Shown: positions 18,301-26,753 of the stretch, one piece after another
Layout of the letters: the number at the start of each line of letters is the position of its first letter
Numbering within the stretch: position 1 is the stretch's first letter
Origin: Lachnospiraceae bacterium 28-4
GTDB lineage: Bacteria > Bacillota > Clostridia > Lachnospirales > Lachnospiraceae
Length of the DNA stretch: 64,000 bases
Reading direction: 5' to 3'
Assembly (NCBI GenBank): GCA_000403275.2
Contig: KE159598.1
Location: forward strand, 230,366 to 294,365
Program-made: the position numbers and the translations under genes
The notes under the pieces: generated by a model
What the model saw: the letters and a program-made list of their open reading frames with translations, nothing else
What the model was told of the DNA's origin: nothing
Databases searched by the model: none

Positions 18301-18937
18301 TATTGGAGAGTTGACTGCCATGATTTATATTCAGTCCATTGACATAGGATTTGCAGCATCGGTAAATGGCAAAATTAATAATATCTGGAATATATTGGAT
18401 GAAAACCAAATCGTGACGGATGCTATCCGCATGGTCAATGAAATTAACAATGGGCAGTATCATTTGTGCATGGAGATTTTTGAGAACATTGTTTTATCCA
18501 GAAATAAGAAAAAATATTCTAGTGCATTTACAGGTATAAGGTGTTTGCTGTTCCACTTTGAAAGCAAAGGGGAAAGGAATGCCGATATAGATAGTTCGTT
18601 TGAAAAATTCATGGGTTCTATAAGGTATTTGGATGTTGAATATGCAAAAACAATTTGGATTGAACTAACGTCTCTGATGATGCAGGATTATTTTTTAGAT
18701 ATAAGGCTACAAAAATATATTGCGTCTGCAGTCGGAAAATGCATGGAGCTTTATAAGGAACCGGCGGAAAAAGGGCAGAGATTTTACATGGATGGATTGT
18801 ATAACTGTGTGAATGCATTACATAGTTATTACGATTGTATATTAGATTCACAGATAGAAGTATCGCGGGAATTAGAAGACTGTGTTGCAGAGGCAAAAGT
18901 TATTGACAATTATGAAATCAGAAACATATGGGGCTGA
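15383..18937 (+). CDS. SIR2-domain protein, probable NAD-depleting anti-phage effector (DSR-like)
   Basis: An 1184-residue protein. The first ~290 residues form a SIR2 domain: NAD-binding GAGFSKNA (31-38), FTTNYD (137-142), the catalytic-type histidine in VKLHGS (H179) and GFSGDDPNF (222-230). The remaining ~890 residues are helical and repeat-like, with no motif I can name, which is the plan of defence-associated sirtuins in which the C-terminal part senses a phage protein and the SIR2 domain then destroys NAD+. GGAGGG at 15370-15375 supports ATG 15383 over the earlier 15323. It sits in an island of toxin-antitoxin genes and integrase remnants. The N-terminal family is firm; phage defence is inference from architecture and context. 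Confidence 0.85.
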   Translation: MGKERVYSCAEDIAMRLKEKRKYGEASLMVGAGFSKNAKSRGMKDIKPPDWGELADKMYCELYPKLPDMDEKQNKEWERKRIIKTAGKNVTKLAEEYIVNFDRNKMNHLIENTIADDLFIPGDVHKKLVKQKWADIFTTNYDTLLERAENLIFREKNYQLVCSHHDIAGSISPRIVKLHGSIPHVKPYIICEEDYRTYPVEYAAMVNTVRQAMLETRLCLIGFSGDDPNFQNWMGWIRDNMKGCCPIIYLIGIYDQLSEPERKLLESRQIIVVDISCLVEEGEADRHGVAISRFLDLLEKYQEEKNFFQDRPYPEADIFWGPEDKGKYIKDIGEYLGHVAKQIQPYILLPENIKEKSGQYFIEHLRVLMQGCKEQLPIMEIADIIKILRKCSVVLGEENAEGLEEICESYQDVAAVADNKLDALVEINLYLAEMYRINGQKTEYEKKISLLETLVSRAMCHKNELLIEKIKYKIEYFEYGAAKKLVGEMEENGFEYKVKKAGFYKQLSEYELADRILSKCSAELAQMKIPEDIYASYLGYLNLCHRANRWSIADEYSDAEYWENPYNTRQIVIKKRDDLSRTFFQDDCKESSRILPFNLNTGKSITITHYNGIKDACARSFSYLIMLDKLCLPLFGDLADLLPRVFNEVIAVSGCTYWRLSLIARSNNDKLINQIFTREIIEASHRDDIADLFHSLVSLAELYKEDDYFQKKYFISVKNILDILSRLVIFMPDESVIQYLKILGRASRNGDSRMKKDIDNILERISTRFNSVVAISCQDMIFKEFGVSFHLASYFSRFPFAVDEGSVRAYYFNAIQLAGKEDIKERDCGIAQLLLLWKNYKLEDLRKRIEDVLWDGDTLPCSELYYPFIWEELPHPDTVKFSELYYQYLFEDKYLTSVTNFGVIRTNSLDSVHNYLSFFYSTSRMSKRKIEKVDLDEELAAFMLDTAYNYILHEKSLLKDYFERYSAEKKFEYIGELTAMIYIQSIDIGFAASVNGKINNIWNILDENQIVTDAIRMVNEINNGQYHLCMEIFENIVLSRNKKKYSSAFTGIRCLLFHFESKGERNADIDSSFEKFMGSIRYLDVEYAKTIWIELTSLMMQDYFLDIRLQKYIASAVGKCMELYKEPAEKGQRFYMDGLYNCVNALHSYYDCILDSQIEVSRELEDCVAEAKVIDNYEIRNIWG

Positions 18938-18942
18938 CGGTT

Positions 18943-18985
18943 TAATTTTATGGTGGTATAGTATTGCCGCCATAAAATTATCTTG
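18943..18985 (+). terminator. Hairpin terminator after the SIR2 gene
   Basis: TAATTTTATGGTGG (18943-18956) pairs with CCGCCATAAAATTA (18967-18980) with one wobble/mismatch; the T tract after it is short. Likely ends the SIR2 transcript. Confidence 0.6.
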
Positions 18986-19117
18986 TATTCAACAGATATC
19001 ATGAAATTTTAAGTGTATTGTCAATATAAGTGGTGTTGTAGGTATGCCACAAGGATTATAAGCAATAGCTTCAAAAAACAATGAAAGCAGTATGGGTATT
19101 GGAAGGAAAGGGGGGTT

Positions 19118-19992
19118 ATGGAAGCCGCTCGGAAAATAAGCAATTTGAAAAGTGCCGTCAAAACAAACGGAACGATTGCTTATTCTTATGTATGCCAGAT
19201 AAAATGCATTGTAAGCCAAGCCTTGGACTATGCATGTGACAGGGAGATTATGGGCTGGAATTTTATGCGGAAGGCAAAAGTCAATGAGGACAAATGCAAA
19301 GAACCAGAAGACAGGGAGTTGGGCGTATGGGAGGACGACGAAATTAAAACCTTGCAGACTGGCTCAATGAAATGTTGGAACGGATGCAGAAAATACCGCA
19401 ATTCCCCGGCTCTCTTTATTCTCTAAGGCACTGGCCTAAGGCTGGGTGAACTGCTTGCCTTGAAATGGAGCAGGGTCAATCTGGAACAAAGGACGATAAA
19501 GATTGAGAGGACACAGACGGAATATACAGACTATGAAACAAATTCCAAAATTTACGAGGAAAGTACACCAAAGAACCGAAATTCCTGAAGAACTGTGGCC
19601 ATCAATAATGTTACCTATCAATGGATACTGGAGCAACGGCGCAGGACAAAACAGGCAGGGATAGAAAGCGAATATGCGGTAAAGGAAAGTAGCCTTATCG
19701 GAACTTTCAAGGCTTTCTGCAATTATGTGGGTGTGGAATATAAATCATCCCATACTTGCAGAAGAAGCTATGTGACGAATTGTTTGGATAAAGGCATGAA
19801 GCTGGCACTGGTTTCAAAAAACGTAGGACATATGAACAAACGCCTATGGCTTATTGTATTAAAAGCACAACCTTAAACACCTATTATAAGTGCAAAAATG
19901 ATTACGAAAACAATCTGGCTATACAGAATGAAATCTTTAAAATATATGATTTCGATTTTGGCGGTGGGCAAGTGGAGACGATGTTTGCATAA
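19118..19992 (+). pseudogene. Tyrosine recombinase (integrase) with several frameshifts
   Basis: Fragments in successive frames give a phage/ICE-type integrase: a core-binding part (SAVKTNGTIAYSYVCQIKCIVSQALDYA), the catalytic R region (ALGTGLRLGELLALKWSRV), HTCRRSYVTNCL (HxxR), KNVGHMN and TLNTYYK (Tyr), ending FGGGQVETMFA and TAA at 19990. At least three frame breaks (about 19425, 19590 and 19875) and a missing N-terminus make it inactive. Parts of this gene and its 3' flank recur at 10285 and 12418, so it marks the element family that built the island. Confidence 0.85.
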
Positions 19993-20340
19993 GATTATCA
20001 AAGTGATTTGATGGTAACTGTTACGGGAATCAGAAGATTTTTTTGATGATATAACAGAAAATAAGAACATATGTTTAGTGATGGCATTTAGAGAGAAATT
20101 CACGCAGAAAGCGCCTAAAATACTGGCATTGTGAGCATCAAAGCAAACATCATGTAAAACCATAGAAACCCCGGAAACCTTGATAAACATTGGCTTCAAG
20201 CTTGGCAACACTTGGCAACACCCAAAATCGCCCCAAAATGAAGCTTAAAACAAAGCGGAAGCCCCTAAAACTGCGGCTTCCGCAGTCCTAAAGGCTTCCT
20301 TAGGGGAGGATAATCCACCCCAAGGGGAGGATAAGTATTT
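19993..20340 (+). repeat. Integrase 3'-flank repeat, copy C
   Basis: After the integrase stop the DNA matches copy A (10430-10625) and then copy B1. It holds CTTGGCAACACTTGGCAACA (20200-20219) and the ~120-bp block with the GCGGAAGC/GCTTCCGC hairpin and one AATCCACCCCAAGGGGAGG unit. The remaining stretch to 20480 shows no gene; this is probably the right edge of the island. Confidence 0.8.
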
Positions 20341-20480
20341 TTTTCTTATCTTTTGCTATGCAATACAGACTTTCTATCTGCATTCAGGTTTTAAAACCTG
20401 TCTTCGTCAATGGAGGGGGATCCATTGACTACTCTTATTATTGACGGGTTTAAAAAGTTTATTCATGATAAATAAAAAAA

Positions 20481-20509
20481 TTTACTTTTTTTAAAAAGTG
20501 GTATATACT
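20481..20509 (+). promoter_or_regulatory. Probable promoter of the SEC-C gene
   Basis: TTTACT (20481-20486) and TATACT (20504-20509) with a 17-base spacer, 97 bases before the next start codon. Confidence 0.5.
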
Positions 20510-20605
20510 ATCGTTAGTTTAAGCGTTTGTTTCTTTTTTAAACGGACAAGCGGGAAATCTGGAAAGAGATATAGAACGATAATTGGACAAAAGGTGGTAT
20601 AAGAG

Positions 20606-21112
20606 ATGGCATTATTAAAAAAGTGGAAAGAAATGGCATATTCGGAGACAGCAAATAAAGGCGATCTGCAGAGGTTATGGGCTGATTATTTCGAGAAGGA
20701 AAAAGAAATTTATGCGGAATTATTAAAGAAACCGGAAGATGTGGAAGAAGGAACCGTAAAGGAACTGGCAGAAAAATTCGGCGTGGATATCATGACGATG
20801 ACCGGATTTCTGGACGGTATTAACGATAGCCTGAAGGAAGCAAATCCCATCGAAGAAATGGAAGAGGACACAAAGGTTCAGCTTGGCTTCGATAAAGAAC
20901 TTCTTTATAAAAATATGGTGGCCGCAGGAGCGGACTGGCTGTATGGTTTGGAAGAATGGAACGATATTTTTGATGAGGAAACACAAAAAGCTCTTTATAA
21001 AGAACAAAAGTCGTCTACTACGATCGTGAAGGGGGATAAGGTATACCCTAACGATCCTTGTCCATGCGGAAGCGGCAAGAAATATAAAAAATGCTGCGGC
21101 AGGAACCAGTAA
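20606..21112 (+). CDS. SEC-C motif protein
   Basis: A 168-residue soluble protein. The C-terminus is a SEC-C zinc motif, [16 protein letters not shown], as found at the end of SecA and in many stand-alone proteins; residues 1-145 form a helical domain with [25 protein letters not shown], common in Clostridia. Role unknown; chaperone or ribosome/SecB-related binding is suggested for SEC-C tails in general. GGTGG before ATG 20606 serves as ribosome site. Confidence 0.85.
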   Translation: MALLKKWKEMAYSETANKGDLQRLWADYFEKEKEIYAELLKKPEDVEEGTVKELAEKFGVDIMTMTGFLDGINDSLKEANPIEEMEEDTKVQLGFDKELLYKNMVAAGADWLYGLEEWNDIFDEETQKALYKEQKSSTTIVKGDKVYPNDPCPCGSGKKYKKCCGRNQ

Positions 21113-21123
21113 GGCGGCGGCTC

Positions 21124-21579
21124 ATGGAAAGCAGAGTTGAAAAAGCGGTACAAACTTTTGAATCCGGTTTCGGCTGTGCCCAGTCTGTTTTTTCCACCTA
21201 TGCGGATCTGTTCGGGATGGACAGGGAAACGGCCCTGAAGCTGGCAAGCCCCATGGGAGGCGGCATCGGGCGGATGCGCGAGGTATGCGGCGCAGTTTCT
21301 GCCATGGCATTGCTGGCGGGGCTGAAGGATGGAAATACCGATCCTGAGAATGAAGAAGGAAAGGAAAGAATATATGCCATCGTCCGGGAGATGAGCGACA
21401 GGTTTAAGGAAAAAAACGGAACGATCATCTGTCGGGAACTGTTGGGAATACTGGAAAGAGAGCAGAGCGCCAGGCCGGAGAAGCGGACGAAGGAATATTA
21501 TGCGAGCCGGCCTTGCAGCAGAATGGTGGCCAGCGCGGCAGAGATTTTGGAAGAAGTATTGCTGAAGGATATGGATTGA
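21124..21579 (+). CDS. C_GCAxxG_C_C family protein
   Basis: A 151-residue protein with the defining cysteine pattern: GFGCAQSVF near the N-terminus, GGGIGRMREVCGAVSAMALLAG in the middle, and two later cysteines (ICRELLGI, PCSRMV). Members are often thought redox- or metal-linked, but no reaction is established. The frame extends back to 21091, into the SEC-C gene; the ATG at 21124, 12 bases after that gene's stop, starts the conserved part. Likely co-transcribed with the SEC-C gene. Confidence 0.85.
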   Translation: MESRVEKAVQTFESGFGCAQSVFSTYADLFGMDRETALKLASPMGGGIGRMREVCGAVSAMALLAGLKDGNTDPENEEGKERIYAIVREMSDRFKEKNGTIICRELLGILEREQSARPEKRTKEYYASRPCSRMVASAAEILEEVLLKDMD

Positions 21580-21654
21580 ACGTTGCAACGGATATTGATT
21601 CATTGCAAATTGCAAAAATTTACTCTTTACATATTTGCAAAAATGTCATAGAAT

Positions 21655-22036
21655 AACGAAAGAAGCATAATCTGAAAGCTTTGAAGAGACGAGTAAGATG
21701 CCAGAGGGTTCCAGAGAGAGATACCGTCGGCGGGGTCAAATGCCAACAGATGAAAGATGCATATGTGTCTGGAGCGTGGTATTTGTTTTCCCGGCCGGAG
21801 GCTGGAAGTATCTTAACCGGATGCATCCGAAGACCAGCTCTGAGCGGCCCTAATCCGGCCCGGCGGTCCCGTTAACGGCCTAATGAAGTGGTTCTGTGCA
21901 TGGAAGAAAAGAAAGATATGTTATCTTCATATATTATCTTCCATTGGCAGAGCAATAAGGGTGGAACCGCGTAATTGATGAAAATACGTCCCTTACATTG
22001 TACGAGCGATCTGCGAGCAATGTGAGGGATTTTTTA
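21655..22036 (+). promoter_or_regulatory. T-box riboswitch, threonine type
   Basis: The T-box consensus AGGGTGGAACCGCG lies at 21958-21971, after a ~300-base leader with Stem I-like pairing. The terminator stem TCCCTTACATTG (21989-22000) / CAATGTGAGGGA (22018-22029) plus six T follows. Uncharged tRNA would bind the TGGA bulge and favour the antiterminator; TGGA fits a tRNA ending UCCA, as expected for tRNA-Thr with discriminator U. A candidate specifier ACC lies in GATACCGTCGG (~21720). Together with thrS downstream this is a threonine sensor. Confidence 0.93.
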
Positions 22037-22165
22037 TGCGCAGATCCGTGTAAGGAAAGTACGGATCGCGTGGCGTGCAGGGAAGGAACCCTGCACGAAT
22101 AAAGGGCAGATTCGTGCAAAGAAAGCACAGATAATAGTAAAAAAAAAGAATAGGAGGAAGAAAAA

Positions 22166-22402
22166 ATGCAGGAAAAATGGAAAGAATTACAGGTGATTTT
22201 AGAGGAAATGAAAACGATAAAGAAAAGAGAGTATTTTCTGATGCTGGCGGTGTGCGTGCTTTCCGGACTGGTAGTTGGTATGCTGGTTTCGCCGAGAAAA
22301 CAGGTTATGGTAGGCAGCAATAATGGAAACAATAACCGCAGCAGCAAAGGGGGATGCGGGGAGTGCGATTGCGAAGAAGGGGATTATGACTGGGAAGACT
22401 GA
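22166..22402 (+). CDS. Small membrane protein between T-box and thrS
   Basis: A 78-residue protein: a charged N-terminal helix (MQEKWKELQVILEEMKTIKKREY), one membrane helix (FLMLAVCVLSGLVVGMLVS), then a Gly/Asn/Ser linker and a C-terminal CGECDCEEGDYDWED tail rich in Cys and acids. TAGGAGGAAG lies just before the ATG. It stands between the T-box terminator and thrS, so it should be induced by threonine starvation with thrS. I do not recognise a family. Confidence 0.72.
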   Translation: MQEKWKELQVILEEMKTIKKREYFLMLAVCVLSGLVVGMLVSPRKQVMVGSNNGNNNRSSKGGCGECDCEEGDYDWED

Positions 22403-22455
22403 ATTTTCAAAAAGCCGGGAAAAGGCGGGAAAATCGGTGAAAGGAGAAAAGAAGG

Positions 22456-24411
22456 ATGATTATTACATTAAAAGATGGAAGTGAAAAGGAGTATGCATCG
22501 CCCATGAGCGTGATCGATATCGCGTCGGATATCAGCGAAGGGCTGGCAAGGGCGGCCTGTGCGGGAGAAATAAACGGGAAAGCGGTGGATCTTCGGACGG
22601 TGGTGGACGGCGACTGCCAGCTTAATATATTGACGGCTAACGATAAACAGGGGGTTCAGGTGGTGAGACATACGGCTTCCCATGTGCTGGCGGAGGCAGT
22701 AAAGAGGCTTTATCCCGATGCGAAGCTGGCGATCGGCCCGAGTATTGATACCGGATTTTATTACGATTTTGAACATGCCCCTTTTTCCAGGGAAGATCTG
22801 GATCAGCTGGAAGCGGAAATGAAAAAAATAATCAAAGAGGGGAAAAAACTGGAGAAATTCACTCTGCCCAGGGAAGAAGCCATGAAGTTTATGGAGGAAA
22901 AGGGCGAGCCTTATAAAGTGGAGCTGATCCGGGATTTGCCGGAGGATGCAGTGATTTCCTTTTATCAGCAGGGGGACTTTGTGGATCTTTGCGCCGGCCC
23001 CCACTTGATGAGTACAAAAGGGATCAAAGCGTTTAAGCTGATCTCCTCTTCGGGCGCTTATTGGAGAGGGAATTCGGATAACACTATGCTGCAAAGGATC
23101 TATGGCACGGCATTCAACAAAAAAGAGGAATTGGCAGAATATTTGGAATATCTGGAAAATATTAAAAAGAGAGATCACAACAAGCTCGGCAGGGAGATGG
23201 AATTGTTCGCTACGGTGGATGTAATCGGCCAGGGGCTTCCGCTGCTGATGCCCAAAGGGGCAAAAATGATCCAGACGATGCAGCGTTGGATTGAAGATGA
23301 AGAAGAAAAGAGAGGATATATGAGGACGAAGACTCCTCTGATGGCCAAAAAGGATTTGTATATCATTTCCGACCACTGGGATCATTATAAAGAAGGGATG
23401 TTCGTGCTTGGCGATGAAGCGGATGAAAAATCGGAAGTATTCGCCCTGCGTCCTATGACCTGTCCGTTCCAATATTATGTCTATAAGCAGAGCCAGAAAT
23501 CATACAGGGATTTGCCGTGCCGTTACGGAGAGACTTCTACCATGTTCCGAAACGAAGATTCCGGCGAAATGCACGGACTGACCCGTGTACGCCAGTTTAC
23601 GATTGCCGAGGGGCATCTGATCGTGCGCCCGGATCAGATCGAGGAAGAGTTCAGGGGCTGCGTGGATCTGGCGAAATATTGCATGACGACGCTGGGACTC
23701 CAGGACGACGTAACCTACCGTTTGTCTCTGTGGGATGTGAACAACCAGGATCATTATCTCGGGACGGAGCAGCAGTGGAACGAAGTGCAGGATATGATGC
23801 GGGCGATCCTGAACCATATCGGCATCGAGTATACCGAGGAAGAAGGGGAAGCGGCATTTTACGGGCCGAAACTGGATATTCAGGCGAAAAATGTATATGG
23901 CAAGGAAGATACGATGATTACGATCCAGCTGGATATGTTCCTGGCGGAACGTTTCGACATGACTTATGTGGACAGCGACGGGGAAAAGAAACGGCCTTAC
24001 ATTATTCACAGAACTTCGATGGGATGCTATGAAAGGACGCTGGCATGGCTGATCGAAAAATACGAGGGCAAATTCCCTACGTGGCTTTGCCCGGAACAGG
24101 TAAGAGTACTTCCAATTTCGGAGAAATATGAAAATTATGCGAAGGAAGTGGAAAAGGAATTAAAGGAGAACGGCATATTGACTACAGTGGATAACCGTTC
24201 CGAAAAGATCGGCTTTAAGATTCGGGAGGCAAGACTGGCCAAACTGCCTTATATGCTTATTATAGGACAGAAAGAGGAAGAGGACAAGACCGTTTCGGTC
24301 AGAAGCCGTTTCGCAGGAGACGAAGGAGTAAAACCTTTGGATGAATTTATCGGACAGATTTGCAAAGAGATCAGAACGAAGGAAATTCGGAAGGAAGAGG
24401 CTGTTGATTAG
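22456..24411 (+). CDS. thrS: Threonyl-tRNA synthetase
   Basis: A 651-residue class II synthetase with the full plan: TGS domain (1-65), editing/SAD domain with HTASHVLAEAVKRLYP and the CAGPH zinc-like motif, catalytic core with motif 2 YRDLPCRYGETSTMFRNEDSGEMHGLTRVRQF and motif 3 HRTSMGCYERTLAWLIE, and the C-terminal anticodon-binding domain (WLCPEQVRVLPIS...). It charges tRNA-Thr and clears Ser-tRNA-Thr. AAGGAGAAAAGAAGG before ATG 22456. Controlled by the T-box upstream. Confidence 0.98.
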   Translation: MIITLKDGSEKEYASPMSVIDIASDISEGLARAACAGEINGKAVDLRTVVDGDCQLNILTANDKQGVQVVRHTASHVLAEAVKRLYPDAKLAIGPSIDTGFYYDFEHAPFSREDLDQLEAEMKKIIKEGKKLEKFTLPREEAMKFMEEKGEPYKVELIRDLPEDAVISFYQQGDFVDLCAGPHLMSTKGIKAFKLISSSGAYWRGNSDNTMLQRIYGTAFNKKEELAEYLEYLENIKKRDHNKLGREMELFATVDVIGQGLPLLMPKGAKMIQTMQRWIEDEEEKRGYMRTKTPLMAKKDLYIISDHWDHYKEGMFVLGDEADEKSEVFALRPMTCPFQYYVYKQSQKSYRDLPCRYGETSTMFRNEDSGEMHGLTRVRQFTIAEGHLIVRPDQIEEEFRGCVDLAKYCMTTLGLQDDVTYRLSLWDVNNQDHYLGTEQQWNEVQDMMRAILNHIGIEYTEEEGEAAFYGPKLDIQAKNVYGKEDTMITIQLDMFLAERFDMTYVDSDGEKKRPYIIHRTSMGCYERTLAWLIEKYEGKFPTWLCPEQVRVLPISEKYENYAKEVEKELKENGILTTVDNRSEKIGFKIREARLAKLPYMLIIGQKEEEDKTVSVRSRFAGDEGVKPLDEFIGQICKEIRTKEIRKEEAVD

Positions 24412-24482
24412 TGTGGAAAGAAGTTCGAATTGCTTTAGCAATTTAGGCTCGCACCAGTGGGTGCTTCGCCAAGGACTTCTAG

Positions 24483-24539
24483 GGTTCGCGTTGCGAACCG
24501 CTCTTCACACCGAAGAACGCCTGAAATACGGCGTTCTTC
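24483..24539 (+). terminator. Two hairpins after thrS
   Basis: GGTTCGC/GCGAACC (24483-24499) and GAAGAACGCC/GGCGTTCTTC (24512-24521 and 24530-24539). There is no long T run, so they may slow rather than stop transcription into the next gene. Confidence 0.45.
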
Positions 24540-24582
24540 CCATTGATGGTTTGTGCCGCCAGGAGGCGGCGTGGAGGTTGGC

Positions 24583-26106
24583 ATGAAGCGACGGACATAC
24601 GAAGATTGGTTCGGGATAGCTTTTTTTGCAGCGGCCTGTGGAATGCTGGTTCTGTCGGCAAGGCTTTGCTTTGCCGACGGGATATGGTATGACGAGTTAT
24701 TCACGATGGGGCTGACGGAAAGAAGCTTCGGGGAACTGACAGCGTTTACGGCAAGAGATGTGCATCCGCCTGTTTATTATTATTTCGTGAAAATGGTGAG
24801 AGGAATCGTGCAGGGAGGGAACGGCATTGTGATCGGCAAGCTATGTTCCCTTCTTCCTCTGGCCGGTTTATTCGCGTATGCCGCAACAATGGTGCGGCGG
24901 CGTTTTGGCTGGCTGTGTGCCGGCCTGTTTGCGTTCGGCATAATGGCGATGCCAAGTTTGTCCCAGTATACGGTGGAAATCAGGATGTATACATTAGCCA
25001 TGTTTTTTGTAACCGCTGCCTTCCTTCACGCTTTTGAGATCGTCTGCGGAGTCGGGGACAGCGGGGGAAGCAGGAAGAAAGACTGGATTTGCCTGGCAGT
25101 TTACGGGATTATGGCGGCTTACACCCACTACTTTGCCGGTGCGGCAGCGGCGATGATTTACTTGTTTCTTTTCGTCTTTCTTATGATAGGAAAGGCTTCG
25201 AAAAAAGAAAAAAGAAACTGGTTTTTCTGTGTTCTTGCGTCTGTAGCTGCTTATCTTCCATGGATGGCCGTTGTCATCCGGCAGATGGCCCAGGTAAAGG
25301 AGAATTATTGGATATTGCCGTTGACGTGGAGAACCTTTGGTTCCTGCGTGAAATTCCTGATGAAGCCTCCTTTTGGCAGCGGAGCCTTTCAGGTCGCGGC
25401 GGCGGTGGCGCTTTTTGCCGCTTATACGGGTTTGATGTTTTATGGTTTGTGGAAGAACCGGAAAAGGCCGGAAGAAGTCTTTCTGATCGCGGCGGGTACC
25501 GGCGTCCTTGCAGGAGTGGTGCTTTTTGGGTTTGCAGCTTCGTTTCTGCTGCGTCCTGTTTTTATTGTCCGGTATATGGTTCCGGCGGCGGGGTGTTTCT
25601 GGTTTTCCTTTGCTTTTTGTGCCAGCAGTGCGGCCAAAAGCAGAAAAATTTTTCTTCCGGTCTTGGCAGCAATATTTTTATTGGGAATCGGCGATTACCG
25701 CTGGTTCCGCAATGATGAGACATGGCGCAGGGTGCGCATGGAAGAGGTGGAGGAAGCGATGGGGCAGATCGCGCCGGAGGATGTGGTGATCACCCAGTTT
25801 AACCAGGTACAGGGTGTGACGGGTTATTATCTGGAAAACGATATCTATCTTTGGAATGCGGAGCCGGAGCCTTTGATTTGCGATATTTTTGAAAATAAAT
25901 ATTTTTCTTTTTCTTCTGCGGATGATATAAAAACTTGGATGGAAGAGGGAAAAAATATCTGGCTGATCGGAAATAAAAACAACGATTTGTTGGAAGAGTG
26001 GGAAAAAGAGGGGATTTTTGCCGAAGAGAAGCAGGAAGTTATGCTGGAAGTATATTGGTTTACGTTATACCGGCTGCATTCGGAAGCGCTGGAGGATAAA
26101 TCATAA
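24583..26106 (+). CDS. GT39/PMT-like membrane glycosyltransferase
   Basis: A 507-residue protein with about 10-12 membrane helices. The first periplasmic loop reads DGIWYDELFTMGLTERSFGELTAFTARDVHPPVYYY; the DE pair and the D-V-H-P-P motif are typical of ArnT/PMT-like and glycosyltransferase 39 enzymes that use lipid-linked sugars. A soluble C-terminal part follows (~400-507). It would transfer a sugar onto an envelope polymer or protein. GGAGG at 24573-24577 supports ATG 24583 rather than 24553. Confidence 0.8.
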   Translation: MKRRTYEDWFGIAFFAAACGMLVLSARLCFADGIWYDELFTMGLTERSFGELTAFTARDVHPPVYYYFVKMVRGIVQGGNGIVIGKLCSLLPLAGLFAYAATMVRRRFGWLCAGLFAFGIMAMPSLSQYTVEIRMYTLAMFFVTAAFLHAFEIVCGVGDSGGSRKKDWICLAVYGIMAAYTHYFAGAAAAMIYLFLFVFLMIGKASKKEKRNWFFCVLASVAAYLPWMAVVIRQMAQVKENYWILPLTWRTFGSCVKFLMKPPFGSGAFQVAAAVALFAAYTGLMFYGLWKNRKRPEEVFLIAAGTGVLAGVVLFGFAASFLLRPVFIVRYMVPAAGCFWFSFAFCASSAAKSRKIFLPVLAAIFLLGIGDYRWFRNDETWRRVRMEEVEEAMGQIAPEDVVITQFNQVQGVTGYYLENDIYLWNAEPEPLICDIFENKYFSFSSADDIKTWMEEGKNIWLIGNKNNDLLEEWEKEGIFAEEKQEVMLEVYWFTLYRLHSEALEDKS

Positions 26107-26235
26107 AGATTCAGCAATGATAAGGATGTTGTAACAGGAAAAAGAAATAAAAATGTATAAGCTTTATAGTTTTTTGCCATACTGATAGGGAAACATAATA
26201 TTAAGACAAGGCTGGAAAAATCAGGAGGTTAAACT

Positions 26236-26550
26236 ATGGCTCAATTAGACTGTTCAGTAGATAATTGTATTTATAACAAAGAAGAATGCTGCTGTAAAGG
26301 CGATATTATGGTCGGCGGTAAACATGCGGACAAAAAGGACGATACTTGCTGCGAAAGCTTTGCGGAGAAACGGGGCGATTCTTATACAAGCGCTTTGGAA
26401 CATCCATGCAAGACGATCAGCATTGACTGTGAAGCCGTAAAATGCGTTTATAACAGCAATTATAAATGCCATGCGGAACATGTGGATATCAAAGGCTGCG
26501 GCGCCTGCGACTGCAGGGAAACGGCTTGCGCTACCTTTAAAGAAAGATAA
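26236..26550 (+). CDS. DUF1540 protein with two cysteine repeats
   Basis: A 104-residue Cys-rich protein with two DUF1540 units: LDCSVDNCIYNKEECCCKGDI...CCESF and IDCEAVKCVYNSNYKCHAEHVDIKG...CDCRETACATF. The pattern suggests metal binding; no function is established, though such genes are common in spore-forming Clostridia. AGGAGG precedes ATG 26236 and a terminator follows. Confidence 0.88.
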   Translation: MAQLDCSVDNCIYNKEECCCKGDIMVGGKHADKKDDTCCESFAEKRGDSYTSALEHPCKTISIDCEAVKCVYNSNYKCHAEHVDIKGCGACDCRETACATFKER

Positions 26551-26592
26551 GAAAATGGGAAAAGCGGGTTTGTGATTATGGCGGAGGCCCGG

Positions 26593-26623
26593 AAAGGAAT
26601 CCTGGAAACGGGGTTCCTTTTTT
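26593..26623 (+). terminator. Terminator after the DUF1540 gene
   Basis: AAAGGAATCC pairs with GGGTTCCTTT (one mismatch) around GGAAACG, then T6. Confidence 0.8.
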
Positions 26624-26753
26624 GCATCCGCGGCCTTTTCCGGGATTTTAGAATAAATTAAGAGAAATCTGTTTTTGGTACTTGCACATGCCCTCTGTTT
26701 TCTCTATAATAAATAGCGGAATAGAGAACAGTGTATTTTGACAGGGAGTTGCA

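Noticed and set aside
19118..20000. The integrase remnant as the enzyme that inverts the tail-fibre tips
   Set aside because: It has several frameshifts, and lies 24 kb away; no intact invertase is visible in the window.
22468..24009. Long antisense open frames across thrS (up to 334 codons)
   Set aside because: They mirror thrS codons, lack ribosome sites and show no domain; thrS itself is complete.
25089..25715. 208-codon + strand frame inside the membrane glycosyltransferase gene
   Set aside because: Alternative-frame shadow; the membrane protein is continuous with family motifs in its own frame.
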